Below are positions 43,020 through 52,064 of a stretch of 64,000 nucleotides of DNA, piece by piece. The notes under the pieces were generated by a model, which worked only from the letters and a program-made list of their open reading frames with translations, was not told where the DNA came from and searched no databases. Position 1 is the stretch's first letter; the number at the start of each line of letters is the position of its first letter. This DNA comes from Curtobacterium sp. BH-2-1-1 (GTDB lineage: Bacteria > Actinomycetota > Actinomycetes > Actinomycetales > Microbacteriaceae), in assembly GCF_001806325.1 (NCBI RefSeq), contig NZ_CP017580.1, forward strand, positions 2,542,001 through 2,606,000. The letters are read 5' to 3'. Both the position numbers and the translations under genes were made by a program.

Positions 43020-43027
43020 GCGGCTCC

Positions 43028-43087
43028 TTGACAGGACATGGGTGGGTGCGTCTACAGTCTACCGACGCTCTCTGGAACGTTCCAGAG
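43028..43087 (+). promoter_or_regulatory. Promoter with LacI operator for the dehydrogenase/isomerase operon
   Basis: TTGACA at 43028-43033 and TCTACA at 43051-43056 are separated by 17 bp. The perfect 18-bp palindrome CTCTGGAACGTTCCAGAG at 43070-43087 begins about where transcription should start, so a bound repressor would block it. Confidence 0.8.
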
Positions 43088-43115
43088 CCATCACCGACTT
43101 CTCGAGGGAGAGAAC

Positions 43116-44339
43116 ATGAGCGACAGCATCGGCGTCGCCGTCATCGGCGCAGGCATGGCCGGCAAGGCCCACATGGCCGCGTGGCGGAACGCACCGTCCC
43201 TGTTCGGTCACACGCTGCCGCCCGTCCGGCTCGTGTCGGTCGGCGACGTCTACGAACCGCTCGCGGCCGAGGCTGCGACGCGCTTCGGGTACGACCGGCA
43301 CGACACCGACTGGCGAGCGATCGCCGAGGCCGACGACATCGACGTGGTGAGCGTCGTCGTCGCGAACACGCTGCACCGCGAGATCGTCGAGGGGCTCCTC
43401 GCCGCCGGCAAGCACGTGCTGTGCGAGAAGCCGCTCTCGGACTCGCTCGACGATGCCCGCGCGATGGCGTCCGCCGCATCGCTCGCGGCCGGTCGTGGTC
43501 TCACCGCCCGCGTCGGCTTCACCTACCGCCGCGCTCCCGGCCTCGCTGCCATCAAGCAGCTCGTCGAGGACGGCACCCTCGGTCGCGTCCTGCACGTCTC
43601 CGCGCGCTACTGGACCGACTACGGCTCCTCGCCCGACGTCCCGTTCTCGTGGCGCTTCGCGGGGGCCCCGGGGACCGGCGCCCTCGCCGACGTCGGGTCG
43701 CACCTCGCGTACGTCGCCGAGTTCCTGGCCGGCGAGGTGCAGAGCGTCAACGGCGGCATGTTCACCACGGCCGTCACGAAGCGGCCGATCGCCGCCGGGT
43801 TCGCCCTCCGTGGCCAGGCCGTACCGTTGACCGGGGAGTTCGCCGACGTCGAGAACGACGACTACGCCACGTTCACCGCGCGCTTCGGCGACGGCTCGGT
43901 GGTCGGTTCGCTCGAGGTCTCCCGGGTCGCGACCTCGCACCCGAACGGCCTCGTCGTCGAGGTGTTCTGCGAGCACGGCGCCGCACGCTGGGACCAGGAG
44001 CGCGCATCCGAGATCGGACTCGCGCTGCAGTCCGACGGCTCCCGTCTCGGCGGCTACCGTCAGGTCGTCCTCGGCCCGGACCACCCCTACGTCGCCGGCG
44101 GCATGGCGATGGACGCTCCCGGTGTCGGCTGGGGCCAGAACCAGATGTTCGAGTACCAGGCGCGTGCCTTCCTCGACGAGGTCGTGGGCAACACGGCCGA
44201 CCCGCTGCCGGCGAACGCCACGTTCGACGACGGCGTCCACAACATGGAGATCCTCGACGCGGTGGCCCGGTCCGCCGCCGACGGAGGAGCAACCGTCGAC
44301 CTCACCGCAGCGTCCGTCACCGGAGGAGCACACGCATGA
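43116..44339 (+). CDS. Gfo/Idh/MocA-family sugar dehydrogenase
   Basis: A 407-residue NAD(P)-dependent dehydrogenase. VAVIGAGMAGKAHMAAW is the Rossmann start, HVLCEKPLSDSLDDA holds the catalytic-region EKP, and ADVGSHLAYVAEFL the conserved HxxD-like segment. ATG 43116 follows GGGAG. It overlaps the isomerase by ATGA. The pair would oxidise and isomerise a sugar or inositol derivative. Confidence 0.92.
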   Translation: MSDSIGVAVIGAGMAGKAHMAAWRNAPSLFGHTLPPVRLVSVGDVYEPLAAEAATRFGYDRHDTDWRAIAEADDIDVVSVVVANTLHREIVEGLLAAGKHVLCEKPLSDSLDDARAMASAASLAAGRGLTARVGFTYRRAPGLAAIKQLVEDGTLGRVLHVSARYWTDYGSSPDVPFSWRFAGAPGTGALADVGSHLAYVAEFLAGEVQSVNGGMFTTAVTKRPIAAGFALRGQAVPLTGEFADVENDDYATFTARFGDGSVVGSLEVSRVATSHPNGLVVEVFCEHGAARWDQERASEIGLALQSDGSRLGGYRQVVLGPDHPYVAGGMAMDAPGVGWGQNQMFEYQARAFLDEVVGNTADPLPANATFDDGVHNMEILDAVARSAADGGATVDLTAASVTGGAHA

Positions 44340-45340
44340 AGCTCGGTCTCTACAACGCGATCTTCCACGACCGCCCGCTCGCCGCGGCGCTCGAGGCCAT
44401 CGCGGGCAACGGCCTCACCGGCATCGAGCTGAACACCGGCGGGTTCCTGCCGCCGGTGCACGTGTCGAACGTCGACGAGATCCTCGACGACGACGCGGCG
44501 CGCGACGCCTTCCTCGCGCAGTTCGACGGGACCAACGTCTCGATCGCCGGCCTGAACTGCAACGGCAACCCGCTGCACCCGGACCCGGCGATCGGGCCGA
44601 AGCACGCGGAGGACGTCCGCCGCAGCATCCGGCTCGCGGCCCGTCTCGGCCAGGACCGGGTCGTGACGATGTCGGGCCTCCCCGCGGGGGAACCCGGCGG
44701 CACCCGGCCGAACTGGATCGTGAACGCCTGGAACTCCGCCGCGCTCGACGTGATCGAGTACCAGTGGAGCGTCGCGGTGCCGTTCTGGCAGGAGATCGAC
44801 GCCCTCGCCCGCGAGCACGGGGTCAAGGTCGCGCTCGAGCTGCACCCGCAGAACGTCGTCTTCAACCCGGCGACGATCCGCGAGCTCGTCGAGCGCGGCG
44901 GGCTGACCAACGTCGGCGTCGAACTCGACGCGTCGCACCTGTTCTGGCAGCAGATGGACCCGGTGGCGGTCGTCCGCGACCTCGGTCCGCTCGTGTTCCA
45001 CGCCGCCGCGAAGGACGTCCGGATCAACCCGCAGGCCGCGATCAACGGCGTGCTCGACAACTCGTTCCGTCGGCTCTCGCCGGACGAGCCGCGCACGAAC
45101 CTCGGCGGGGACGAGTGGGCGAACGAGTGGCCGAAGCCGTCCGCGTGGGACTTCGTCGCGCTCGGCAAGGGGCACGACGAGGCGTACTGGTCGGCGTTCC
45201 TCGAGGCCTTGCGCGAGGTGGACCCGGACATGTGGGTGAACATCGAGCACGAGGACACCGAGCTCGGGCGCGAGGAGGGCGTCGCCGTGGCGGCGCAGGT
45301 CCTGCTGGCCGCCGACGCGTCGCTGGCGGCTCGCGTCTGA
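44336..45340 (+). CDS. Sugar phosphate isomerase/epimerase (TIM barrel)
   Basis: A 334-residue xylose-isomerase-like barrel. LTGIELNTGGFLPP near the start, VALELHPQNVVFNP with a metal-binding Glu/His, VGVELDASHLFWQQMDP with Asp/His, and NIEHEDTELG with the last Glu give the metal site. Activity on a specific sugar is not known. It is coupled to the dehydrogenase. Confidence 0.92.
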   Translation: MKLGLYNAIFHDRPLAAALEAIAGNGLTGIELNTGGFLPPVHVSNVDEILDDDAARDAFLAQFDGTNVSIAGLNCNGNPLHPDPAIGPKHAEDVRRSIRLAARLGQDRVVTMSGLPAGEPGGTRPNWIVNAWNSAALDVIEYQWSVAVPFWQEIDALAREHGVKVALELHPQNVVFNPATIRELVERGGLTNVGVELDASHLFWQQMDPVAVVRDLGPLVFHAAAKDVRINPQAAINGVLDNSFRRLSPDEPRTNLGGDEWANEWPKPSAWDFVALGKGHDEAYWSAFLEALREVDPDMWVNIEHEDTELGREEGVAVAAQVLLAADASLAARV

Positions 45341-45354
45341 GTTGCTGCGGGATC

Positions 45355-45414
45355 CGGACTGGAGGCGCGGATCACGTGCGCTGATCGGCGCACGTGACCC
45401 GCGCCTCCAGTCCG
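45355..45414. repeat. Family-1 dispersed palindrome, copy 7 (long nested form)
   Basis: Outer arms (16 bp) at 45355-45370 and 45399-45414 are family 1. Inside, TCACGTGCGC and its complement (45372-45381, 45388-45397) extend the stem to about 27 bp with one mismatch around a 6-nt loop. The inner part differs from all other copies. Confidence 0.9.
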
Positions 45415-45515
45415 TCGCCGTGTGTCCGGCGGCCCGGTCGGTGACGCATCCCCCGGTCCCTGTCACCGGGCCGTTGTAGCATGCACGACACCTGTCCTGA
45501 GCCGAGGAGGCCTGC

Positions 45516-46508
45516 GTGCCGGAACCGACCGACCCCGCCTTCCCGATCGAGCGCATCCGGGACGTCGGTGACGACATCACCGCCGCCGTCTCCACCGTCG
45601 TCGACGGCAAGACCGAGGCCATCCGCACCGCCCTGACGGTGATGCTGGCAGAGGGGCACCTGCTCGTCGAAGACGTCCCCGGCGTCGGCAAGACGGTGCT
45701 GGCCAAGGCGCTCGGCGCATCGGTCGGCGGGTCCGTGAACCGCATCCAGTTCACCTCGGACATGCTGCCGTCGGACGTCACCGGCGTGAACATCTTCGAC
45801 CAGTCCTCCGGCACGTTCCGGTTCTCGCCGGGGCCGGTGTTCGCGAACGTCGTGATCGGCGACGAGATCAACCGCACGAGCCCGAAGACCCAGTCGGCGC
45901 TGCTCGAGGCGATGGCCGAGGCGCAGGTGACCGTGGACGGCGTGACGCGCAAGCTGGACAGCCCGTTCATGATCGTCGCGACGCAGAACCCGATCGACAT
46001 GGAGGGCACGTACCCGCTGCCCGAGGCCCAGCGCGACCGCTTCATGGCCCGCCTGACGATGGGGTACCCGAGCGCCGACGCCGAACGGCAGATGCTGACC
46101 AACCGCGGTGGGGGCGACCCGCTGGCGCACCTCCGTCCGATCGTCGACGTGGACACCCTCCGCGACCTCATCCAGTCGGTGCGCACGGTCCACGTCGCCC
46201 CCGACGTCGAGGCGTACATCGTCGCGATCGTCCGGGCCACCCGTAGCCACCCCGACATCGTGCTCGGTGCCAGCCCGCGGGCCACGCTGCACCTCGCCTC
46301 GGCCGCCCGTGCCCACGCCGCGCTGCTCGGTCGTCCCTTCGTCACGCCGGACGACGTCGCCACGCTGGCGCCGGTCATCCTCGCGCACCGGCTCGTGCCG
46401 GTCGCCCGCGGCCTCGGTGGGACGGGCGACGACACCGTCCGCGACATCGTCGTGCGCATCGTGTCCGACACGGCCGTGCCGTTCACGGCGACCCCGGTCC
46501 GCTCCTGA
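45516..46508 (+). CDS. MoxR-family AAA+ ATPase
   Basis: A 330-residue MoxR ATPase. Walker A is EDVPGVGKT, Walker B VIGDEINRTSPKTQSALLEAM, sensor 1 MIVATQNPID and YPLPEAQRDRFMARL. MoxR proteins act as chaperones for VWA or DUF58 partners, and a DUF58 gene follows directly. GTG 45516 follows GAGGAGG. TAGCAT near 45477 is a possible -10. Confidence 0.95.
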   Translation: MPEPTDPAFPIERIRDVGDDITAAVSTVVDGKTEAIRTALTVMLAEGHLLVEDVPGVGKTVLAKALGASVGGSVNRIQFTSDMLPSDVTGVNIFDQSSGTFRFSPGPVFANVVIGDEINRTSPKTQSALLEAMAEAQVTVDGVTRKLDSPFMIVATQNPIDMEGTYPLPEAQRDRFMARLTMGYPSADAERQMLTNRGGGDPLAHLRPIVDVDTLRDLIQSVRTVHVAPDVEAYIVAIVRATRSHPDIVLGASPRATLHLASAARAHAALLGRPFVTPDDVATLAPVILAHRLVPVARGLGGTGDDTVRDIVVRIVSDTAVPFTATPVRS

Positions 46509-47839
46509 TGTCCGGGTCCCCGGCGCCGACGTCGCTCGCGCTGCGTGCCGGCGCCCTACGCTCCGGGGCGCTCCGGTACGGGCGGCGCGGCCTCGCGCTG
46601 CTGCGCCGTACGCCGTTCCCCCGACCGACCGTGCGCGGCTGGACCGTGATCGCGGTCGGCATCGGGCTGATCGGCGGCGGGCTGGTGGGGACGACGAGCG
46701 TCGCGGTGTCCGCGGGGCTGCTGCTCCTCGTGCTCGTGGTGCTCGGCATCGTCATGGCGTTCGTCGTCGCCGCACCGCTGCGCGGCAGCCGGAGCACGGC
46801 GCGCGCGATCGTCCAGGTCGGCGAGGTGTACCGCGAACGGATCACCCTCGGCGGGACGAGCCTGCCGATCGGCCCGCGGTCGATGCTCCTCGTGCGCGAA
46901 CAGCTCGACGACGCCCTCGTCAGCATGTCCACCGCCGAGACCTACGCCACGGTCGGGCCGAACCTCCCGCCGGCGGTGCTCGACGTCGAGGCCCTGGCGA
47001 TGCACCGTGGGCGCAGTGTGGTCGGCCCGGTGACGATCCGCGTCGAGGACCCGTTCGGCCTGCTCCGCATCGACCGACCGGTGGTCGCCGCGGAAGAGGT
47101 CGTCGTCGTCCCGGCATCGACCCCGCTCGCGTCGCTCGACGCGGGTGCGCTCGCCGGAGCCGTCTCCGCCGACGAAGGACGGGTGGGGCAGGGCGGGTCG
47201 GCCGATGACAGCGAGCTGCGTCCCTACCGCCCGGGTGACCCGATCCGCCGTGTGCACTGGGCCCAGAGCGCCCGCCGCGGGGAACTCCACGTCCGTCAGA
47301 CCACGCAGGCGCAGCCGCCGGAGGCCGTCATCGCGCTCGACGTCCGACGCGAGTCGTACCAGCGCCTCGGCCGCGACGACCTGGCGGAGCTCTCGGACCT
47401 CGGCGGCGACGCCGCGTTCGAGCACGCGGTCGTCGTCGCCGCGAGCGTCGCACGGGCACTGGCCGCACGGACCGCGCGCGTCGTGCTCGTCAGCGACGGA
47501 CCGTCCGGCAGCACCCGGCACGCGGGGGACGCCGGCGGACTGACCGACGTGCTCGTGGGGCTCGCCGACGTCCGGGTCCGCTCCGACGCCCGTGAGGTCA
47601 CCGAGGTCCTCCCGGACGTCCGCGGCCGCGACGTGCACGGCATGACCGCCGTCGTCACCGGCAACTGCACGGCAGAGCAGGCCGCCGAGCTCGTCTCCGC
47701 GACGACCGGGTCGAGCCGGGGGATCCTGGCGACCATCGTCCCGCCGGACCCGGTGGTGCGCGGCATCCTCGACCGCGGCGGGTGGCGGACCCTGGTGGTC
47801 CCGGTCGCCGGTGCCCACGCGCCCGGGAGCATCCGGTGA
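46508..47839 (+). CDS. DUF58-domain membrane protein
   Basis: A 443-residue protein with two N-terminal helices (about 45-85) and a VWA-like DUF58 domain. The signature is ELRPYRPGDPIRRVHWAQSARRG. VALDVRRESYQRLG begins the VWA-like fold. It overlaps the MoxR stop by one base and is the usual client of MoxR in this conserved operon. Confidence 0.93.
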   Translation: MSGSPAPTSLALRAGALRSGALRYGRRGLALLRRTPFPRPTVRGWTVIAVGIGLIGGGLVGTTSVAVSAGLLLLVLVVLGIVMAFVVAAPLRGSRSTARAIVQVGEVYRERITLGGTSLPIGPRSMLLVREQLDDALVSMSTAETYATVGPNLPPAVLDVEALAMHRGRSVVGPVTIRVEDPFGLLRIDRPVVAAEEVVVVPASTPLASLDAGALAGAVSADEGRVGQGGSADDSELRPYRPGDPIRRVHWAQSARRGELHVRQTTQAQPPEAVIALDVRRESYQRLGRDDLAELSDLGGDAAFEHAVVVAASVARALAARTARVVLVSDGPSGSTRHAGDAGGLTDVLVGLADVRVRSDAREVTEVLPDVRGRDVHGMTAVVTGNCTAEQAAELVSATTGSSRGILATIVPPDPVVRGILDRGGWRTLVVPVAGAHAPGSIR

Positions 47840-50187
47840 GCGGCGTCGCCACCCGTCCGGCTCCGCCCCGGGGCGAGGCGCGGCGCGAACCCGACCGACG
47901 GGTCGACCGACCGGACTCGCCGAGCCCGTGGGTCGTCGCACTCGCACCGGTGCCCGTGCTCATCGCCGCGCTCGCCATGCGTCCCCTCGTGCAGGGCGTC
48001 GCGTGGTGGGTGTCCGGCGTCCTCGTCGCCGCCGTCCTCGTCGGCACGATGCTCGCGGTCCGTCGTCGGGCGCCCGGGGTGCGGTTCGTGGCACTCGTCG
48101 CGGCGCTCGTGGTCTGCTCGTGCGCCGCTGCGGTCGTGAACGACGTCCAGCCACTCGGGTGGCTCGACCGGAACGGCGCGCTCGGCGAGACGCTCGCGGC
48201 GATCCGACTGAACCCCGCACCGCTGCCGCAGTCCGACGCGATCCGGCTCATCGTCACGGTCGCGATCGGCTGGGTCGCCGGCGTCTCGCTGTTCCTCGCG
48301 GCCGTCGCCCCGACCGCCGCACTCGCCGCCGTCCCCGCGCTCGTGATCCTCATCGTGCCGGGCGTCGTGACCGGAGCCCCCGCGGCACCCGGGCTCGTGA
48401 TCGCCACCGGCATCGCCTTCCTCGTCCTGCTCTGGCTCTCGGTGCGGCCGGTCCAACGGGCGTTCCCCGCCGCCGTCGTCGGGGCGATCGGACTCGTCGT
48501 CGCCGTGGGACTGCCCGCGATCGTGCCGCTCAACGCCAGCTGGTTGTCCGGCGTCACCGGGGCGATCCAGTCGCCCGTGCAGCCCGGACGCCCCGGCACG
48601 CTGCTCAACCTCGGGCAGGACCTCCGGCAGCCGAACGAGCTCGAGGTGTTCCGCTACCGCTCGTCCGACGGTCGGCCGGAGTACCTGAAGCTCGCGAACC
48701 TCGACGAGTTCGGCACCGGCGACTGGGTGCCGACCACCACCGACGCCGCGAAGTCCGAGACCGCCGACCAGCAGCAGTGGGCGGTCGGCATCAACCCGCG
48801 GCTCTCCAGCCGCGGCGACGTCACGATCCGGGTCACCGGGCTGTCGAGCAACTACCTGCCCGTCCCCGCCGGCGCGGTCTCGATCGAGTCCCGCTCGACG
48901 AACCTCGACCTGTCGCAGTGGCGCTGGATGGGGGAGTCGAGCACGGTGCGCTCCACCGGCCCGGCCACCCCGCGCGGTGCCACCTACGAGGTGTACGGCG
49001 CCTCGACGTGGGCCGGCGAGTACCTCGACGCGATCGCCAGCTCCGGCCTGCTCGGACGTGCCGACGGCCGGGGGTTCGCCACCCCCTCGGCGAACCAGCT
49101 CCGCACCGACCGCGAGCTCCCCGACAAGCTGCCGGTCAGCATCTCGCGGACGGCGCAGCGCGTCGCGGGGAGCGCGGCCACCGACTACGAGAAGGGCCGC
49201 GCGCTCGAGCAGTGGTTCCGCAGCGACCTGTTCACGTACTCCGAGACCGCGCCGGTCGAACAGGGCTACGACGGCGACAGCATGGACGTCGTCGCGAAGT
49301 TCCTGCAGGTCCGCGAGGGCTACTGCGTCCATTTCTCCTCGGCGATGGCGGTGATGGCCCGCACGCTCGGCATCCCGTCGCGCATCGCGGTCGGCTACCG
49401 GGCGGGCTCCACGCAGGCCGACGGCGAGTACACGGTGTCGAACCGGCAGCTGCACTCGTGGCCGGAGCTCTACATCAAGGGCGCCGGCTGGGTCGCGTTC
49501 GAGCCGACGCCCGACTCCGACGCCGCCGCGACGCCCTCGACCGAGGCCACCTCCACCCCCTCGGCCGCCGCCCCGGAGACGCCGCTGCCCGCCCCGGGCG
49601 AATCCGCTCCCGCCACGTCCGAGACGCCGACGCCGAGCGCGTCCGCCGCACCGGGTGCCGCCGGGTCGACCGGTGGTGGGGGCAACGGACCCCTCGGGCT
49701 CGCGGTGGGACTGGTGATCGCCGTGGCGCTCCTGGTGTCCCCGGCGCTCGTCCGGGCACTCCGCCGTCGGACACGGCTCGGCGCGGTGCGATCGGGCAGG
49801 TCGCCAGCGGTGAACGCCTGGCGTGAGGCGCTCGACGACGTCGCCGACCACGGCTACGCGCCTGGCCTCGCGCCGCCGGGTGACGCGGCCGCCGCAGCGC
49901 GGACGGCACGTGCGGTGCTCGGGCGGCTCCGGCCGTCGGTGCCGGCGACGGTGCTGCCGCACCTCGAGACGATCGTCGACGCGGTCGACCGGGAGCGGTT
50001 CGCCGCGGGCGGTGCGGCATCGGTGGACGCTGCGGCGTTGCTCGCGGCGGTCCAGGAGGTGCGGGTCGCCCTGGACGCCTCGGCCTCCGGTGCGCGGGTG
50101 CTCCGGTCGCGCCTGGTGCCGCCGAGCCTGCTGCCGTCGTCCGCGTGGTCGCACGAAGGGCGGCGCGCACGCCGCAGCGCGGCGTAG
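47836..50187 (+). CDS. Transglutaminase-like membrane protein (TgpA-type)
   Basis: A 783-residue membrane protein. About six helices occupy residues 35-230. The external transglutaminase core has C497 (REGYCVHFSSAM), H540 (QLHSWPEL) and D560 (FEPTPD) as the triad. A Pro/Ser/Thr/Ala linker and a further helix (about 620-640) lead to a cytoplasmic tail. GTG 47836 overlaps the DUF58 stop (GTGA). The three-gene set probably remodels cell-surface proteins; substrates are unknown. Confidence 0.93.
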   Translation: MSGVATRPAPPRGEARREPDRRVDRPDSPSPWVVALAPVPVLIAALAMRPLVQGVAWWVSGVLVAAVLVGTMLAVRRRAPGVRFVALVAALVVCSCAAAVVNDVQPLGWLDRNGALGETLAAIRLNPAPLPQSDAIRLIVTVAIGWVAGVSLFLAAVAPTAALAAVPALVILIVPGVVTGAPAAPGLVIATGIAFLVLLWLSVRPVQRAFPAAVVGAIGLVVAVGLPAIVPLNASWLSGVTGAIQSPVQPGRPGTLLNLGQDLRQPNELEVFRYRSSDGRPEYLKLANLDEFGTGDWVPTTTDAAKSETADQQQWAVGINPRLSSRGDVTIRVTGLSSNYLPVPAGAVSIESRSTNLDLSQWRWMGESSTVRSTGPATPRGATYEVYGASTWAGEYLDAIASSGLLGRADGRGFATPSANQLRTDRELPDKLPVSISRTAQRVAGSAATDYEKGRALEQWFRSDLFTYSETAPVEQGYDGDSMDVVAKFLQVREGYCVHFSSAMAVMARTLGIPSRIAVGYRAGSTQADGEYTVSNRQLHSWPELYIKGAGWVAFEPTPDSDAAATPSTEATSTPSAAAPETPLPAPGESAPATSETPTPSASAAPGAAGSTGGGGNGPLGLAVGLVIAVALLVSPALVRALRRRTRLGAVRSGRSPAVNAWREALDDVADHGYAPGLAPPGDAAAAARTARAVLGRLRPSVPATVLPHLETIVDAVDRERFAAGGAASVDAAALLAAVQEVRVALDASASGARVLRSRLVPPSLLPSSAWSHEGRRARRSAA

Positions 50188-50208
50188 CGCCGCGCGCCGC
50201 GCGCTCGT

Positions 50209-50275
50209 AGTGTGCGAGGTTCCGCGCGTGGTGCGGGGCCCGCAGGGTCCCACCGCGCGCGGAACCTCGCACACT
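50209..50275. repeat. Perfect 20-bp inverted repeat
   Basis: Arms 50209-50228 and 50256-50275 match perfectly. The 27-nt centre has further partial symmetry around GGGGCCC. It lies between the convergent transglutaminase and TetR genes. Unrelated in sequence to family 1. Confidence 0.93.
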
Positions 50276-50295
50276 GCGTCACCCGCCGCGGCGCG

Positions 50296-50925
50296 TCAGC
50301 GCCGGCGGATGACCGCCTCGACGAGGGCCGCGACGACCTCGCCCGGGTTCACCCCGGGCAGCGCCGCCGCGTCGAACACGATCCCCACGTTCGCCCCGAT
50401 GAGCACCCGGGAGAAGTCCTCGAGCGACATCCCCGCATCGATCTCCGGGTGCGCCCCGAACCACAGCTCCACGAGCTCGAACACGCCGTCCTGCAGCTCC
50501 CGCCGCTGCCGCACGAACTCGGGCAGGAACTCGGGATGGCGCGTGGCGTACCCCCGGAACTCCGACAGCAGGGCGAACTGGCCGCTCTGGTCGTGCCGCC
50601 CGAACGCTGCCCGGACGACGTCGCCGATGTCCACCGCGGCGATGTCGGCGCGGACGAGTTCCCGCAGCGACCCGAGCACCAGGTTCGTCGCGCGCTGCAT
50701 GACCTGCGCGACGAGGTCTTCCTTCGACGAGAAGTTCGAGTAGACGGCGCCCTTGCTGAACCCGGCGCGTGCGGCGACCTCGTCGAGCCGAGCTTCGTGC
50801 ACGCCCTGCTCGGCGAAGACCTGGGCCCCGGCGGTGAGGAGTCGTTCCCGCACCTCGGCCCGCGGGGTCCGGGGCGTGGGCGAGCCGGTGACGGAGGGGC
50901 TGGGGTCGGAGGCGTCGTCGCTCAT
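50296..50925 (-). CDS. TetR-family transcriptional regulator
   Basis: A 209-residue TetR protein. The DNA-binding domain is LLTAGAQVFAEQGVHEARLDEVA then AGFSKGAVYSNFSSKEDL. The C-terminal domain contains ARFGAHPE-like helices and is otherwise unspecific. ATG 50925 follows AGGA; an upstream ATG could add about 26 residues. The target is unknown; the 284-bp upstream gap has one small hairpin (near 51147-51164) and no other clear feature. Confidence 0.9.
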   Translation of the reverse strand: MSDDASDPSPSVTGSPTPRTPRAEVRERLLTAGAQVFAEQGVHEARLDEVAARAGFSKGAVYSNFSSKEDLVAQVMQRATNLVLGSLRELVRADIAAVDIGDVVRAAFGRHDQSGQFALLSEFRGYATRHPEFLPEFVRQRRELQDGVFELVELWFGAHPEIDAGMSLEDFSRVLIGANVGIVFDAAALPGVNPGEVVAALVEAVIRRR

Positions 50926-51209
50926 GGTTCCTGATTCGACGGGCCCGCCGTGATCCGTCGGGTCCGGCTTCGTCGGGCTGGCGTGGTGGTGGGTCACGAC
51001 CATTGTGCTGGAGGCAGGGTGCGTCGGGAGACCTGCCGCGCCGCGCGTCTGATCCCGCGCGGCATCAGCGAAGCCCCCAACCACAGGTCCGTACGGAACC
51101 GGCGCGTTCGGGTCGCGTCGGTGCGCCAGCGGACCATGGATGCCGGGTCGATACCCGGCGGTACTGATTGTACGACCGAGCACCGACAGATGACAGCCCC
51201 TTCGCGGAT

Positions 51210-52004
51210 TCAGCCGTCCGACGCGTCCGCGGGCCCCGACTCGTTCTCGTGGTGCACGCTCCCCGCGCCGGACCGTCGCCCCGGCCGTCGCAGCAACCGG
51301 ATCGCGTCCGGTCGGAGCTTCCGGCCGCGCTGGAGCAGGGATCCGAGCGTGGACTTCGGCTGCCACTCACGACCGTTCGGCAGCCCCCAGCCGCGCCGGA
51401 CCGCGCCCCACCGCAGCCCGAGGGAGAGCACGATCGCGGCGACGATGCCGATCGAGGGCGACCCGAGGTGCGACGCGACGACCATCACGGCGGACGCGGC
51501 GACGGCGACCGTGGCGTAGAGCGCGTTGCCGCCGAACACCGCCGGGACCCGGCGGAGCAGCAGGTCCCGCATCGCACCACCGCCGACCGCCGTGATCGTG
51601 CCCATGATGATCGCGGCCGGCCAGTCGAGCCCGGCGTCGAACGTCCGCTGCACCCCGACCACCGACCAGAAGCCGATGACCGCGGCGTCGAGCACGGTGA
51701 ACAACCGGTCCCAGGTCAGCTCGGAGAACGACACGAAGAAGGCGATGAGCGCACCGGCGATCGCGACCGGCACGTACAGCGGGTCGACGAGCGCGACGGG
51801 CGGCCCGTTCTGCAACAGGGTGTCGCGGAGCATGCCGCCGCCGAGGCCGGACACGAACCCGACGACGAGGAACCCGAAGAGATCGAAGTCCATCGTCCGT
51901 GCGAGCGATCCGCCGAGCAGCGCCGACGCGAACACCCCGGCCAGGTCGAGCACGTTCGTGACCGACGCCAGGCCATCGACGGACAGCAGGTTCATGAGAA
52001 CCAT
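51210..52004 (-). CDS. TRIC-type cation channel family protein (YadS-like)
   Basis: A 264-residue membrane protein with seven helices built from two repeats. Each repeat carries the glycine signature: GFVSGLGGGMLRDTLL in the first and TAVGGGAMRDLLL in the second. The C-terminal ~60 residues are cytoplasmic and polar. The start is ATG 52004 or 51995. It lies 39 bp from the DtxR-like box of efeU and may share iron control. Confidence 0.88.
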   Translation of the reverse strand: MVLMNLLSVDGLASVTNVLDLAGVFASALLGGSLARTMDFDLFGFLVVGFVSGLGGGMLRDTLLQNGPPVALVDPLYVPVAIAGALIAFFVSFSELTWDRLFTVLDAAVIGFWSVVGVQRTFDAGLDWPAAIIMGTITAVGGGAMRDLLLRRVPAVFGGNALYATVAVAASAVMVVASHLGSPSIGIVAAIVLSLGLRWGAVRRGWGLPNGREWQPKSTLGSLLQRGRKLRPDAIRLLRRPGRRSGAGSVHHENESGPADASDG

Positions 52005-52042
52005 CAAACATCACCGGCGGGAGGTGGCGGGTCGCGCGCTGG

Positions 52043-52061
52043 TTAGGTTAGCCTCACCTTT
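52043..52061 (+). promoter_or_regulatory. DtxR/IdeR-type iron box
   Basis: TTAGGTTAGCCTCACCTTT agrees with the consensus TTAGGTTAGCCTAACCTAA at 16 of 19 positions. It overlies the likely -10 of efeU (TAGGTT) and ends 3 bp before the ATG, so an iron-loaded repressor would shut the efe operon. Confidence 0.9.
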
Positions 52062-52064
52062 GCC

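Noticed and set aside
47296..50274. A 992-codon minus-strand open frame
   Set aside because: Antisense to the DUF58 and transglutaminase genes, which have clear motifs.
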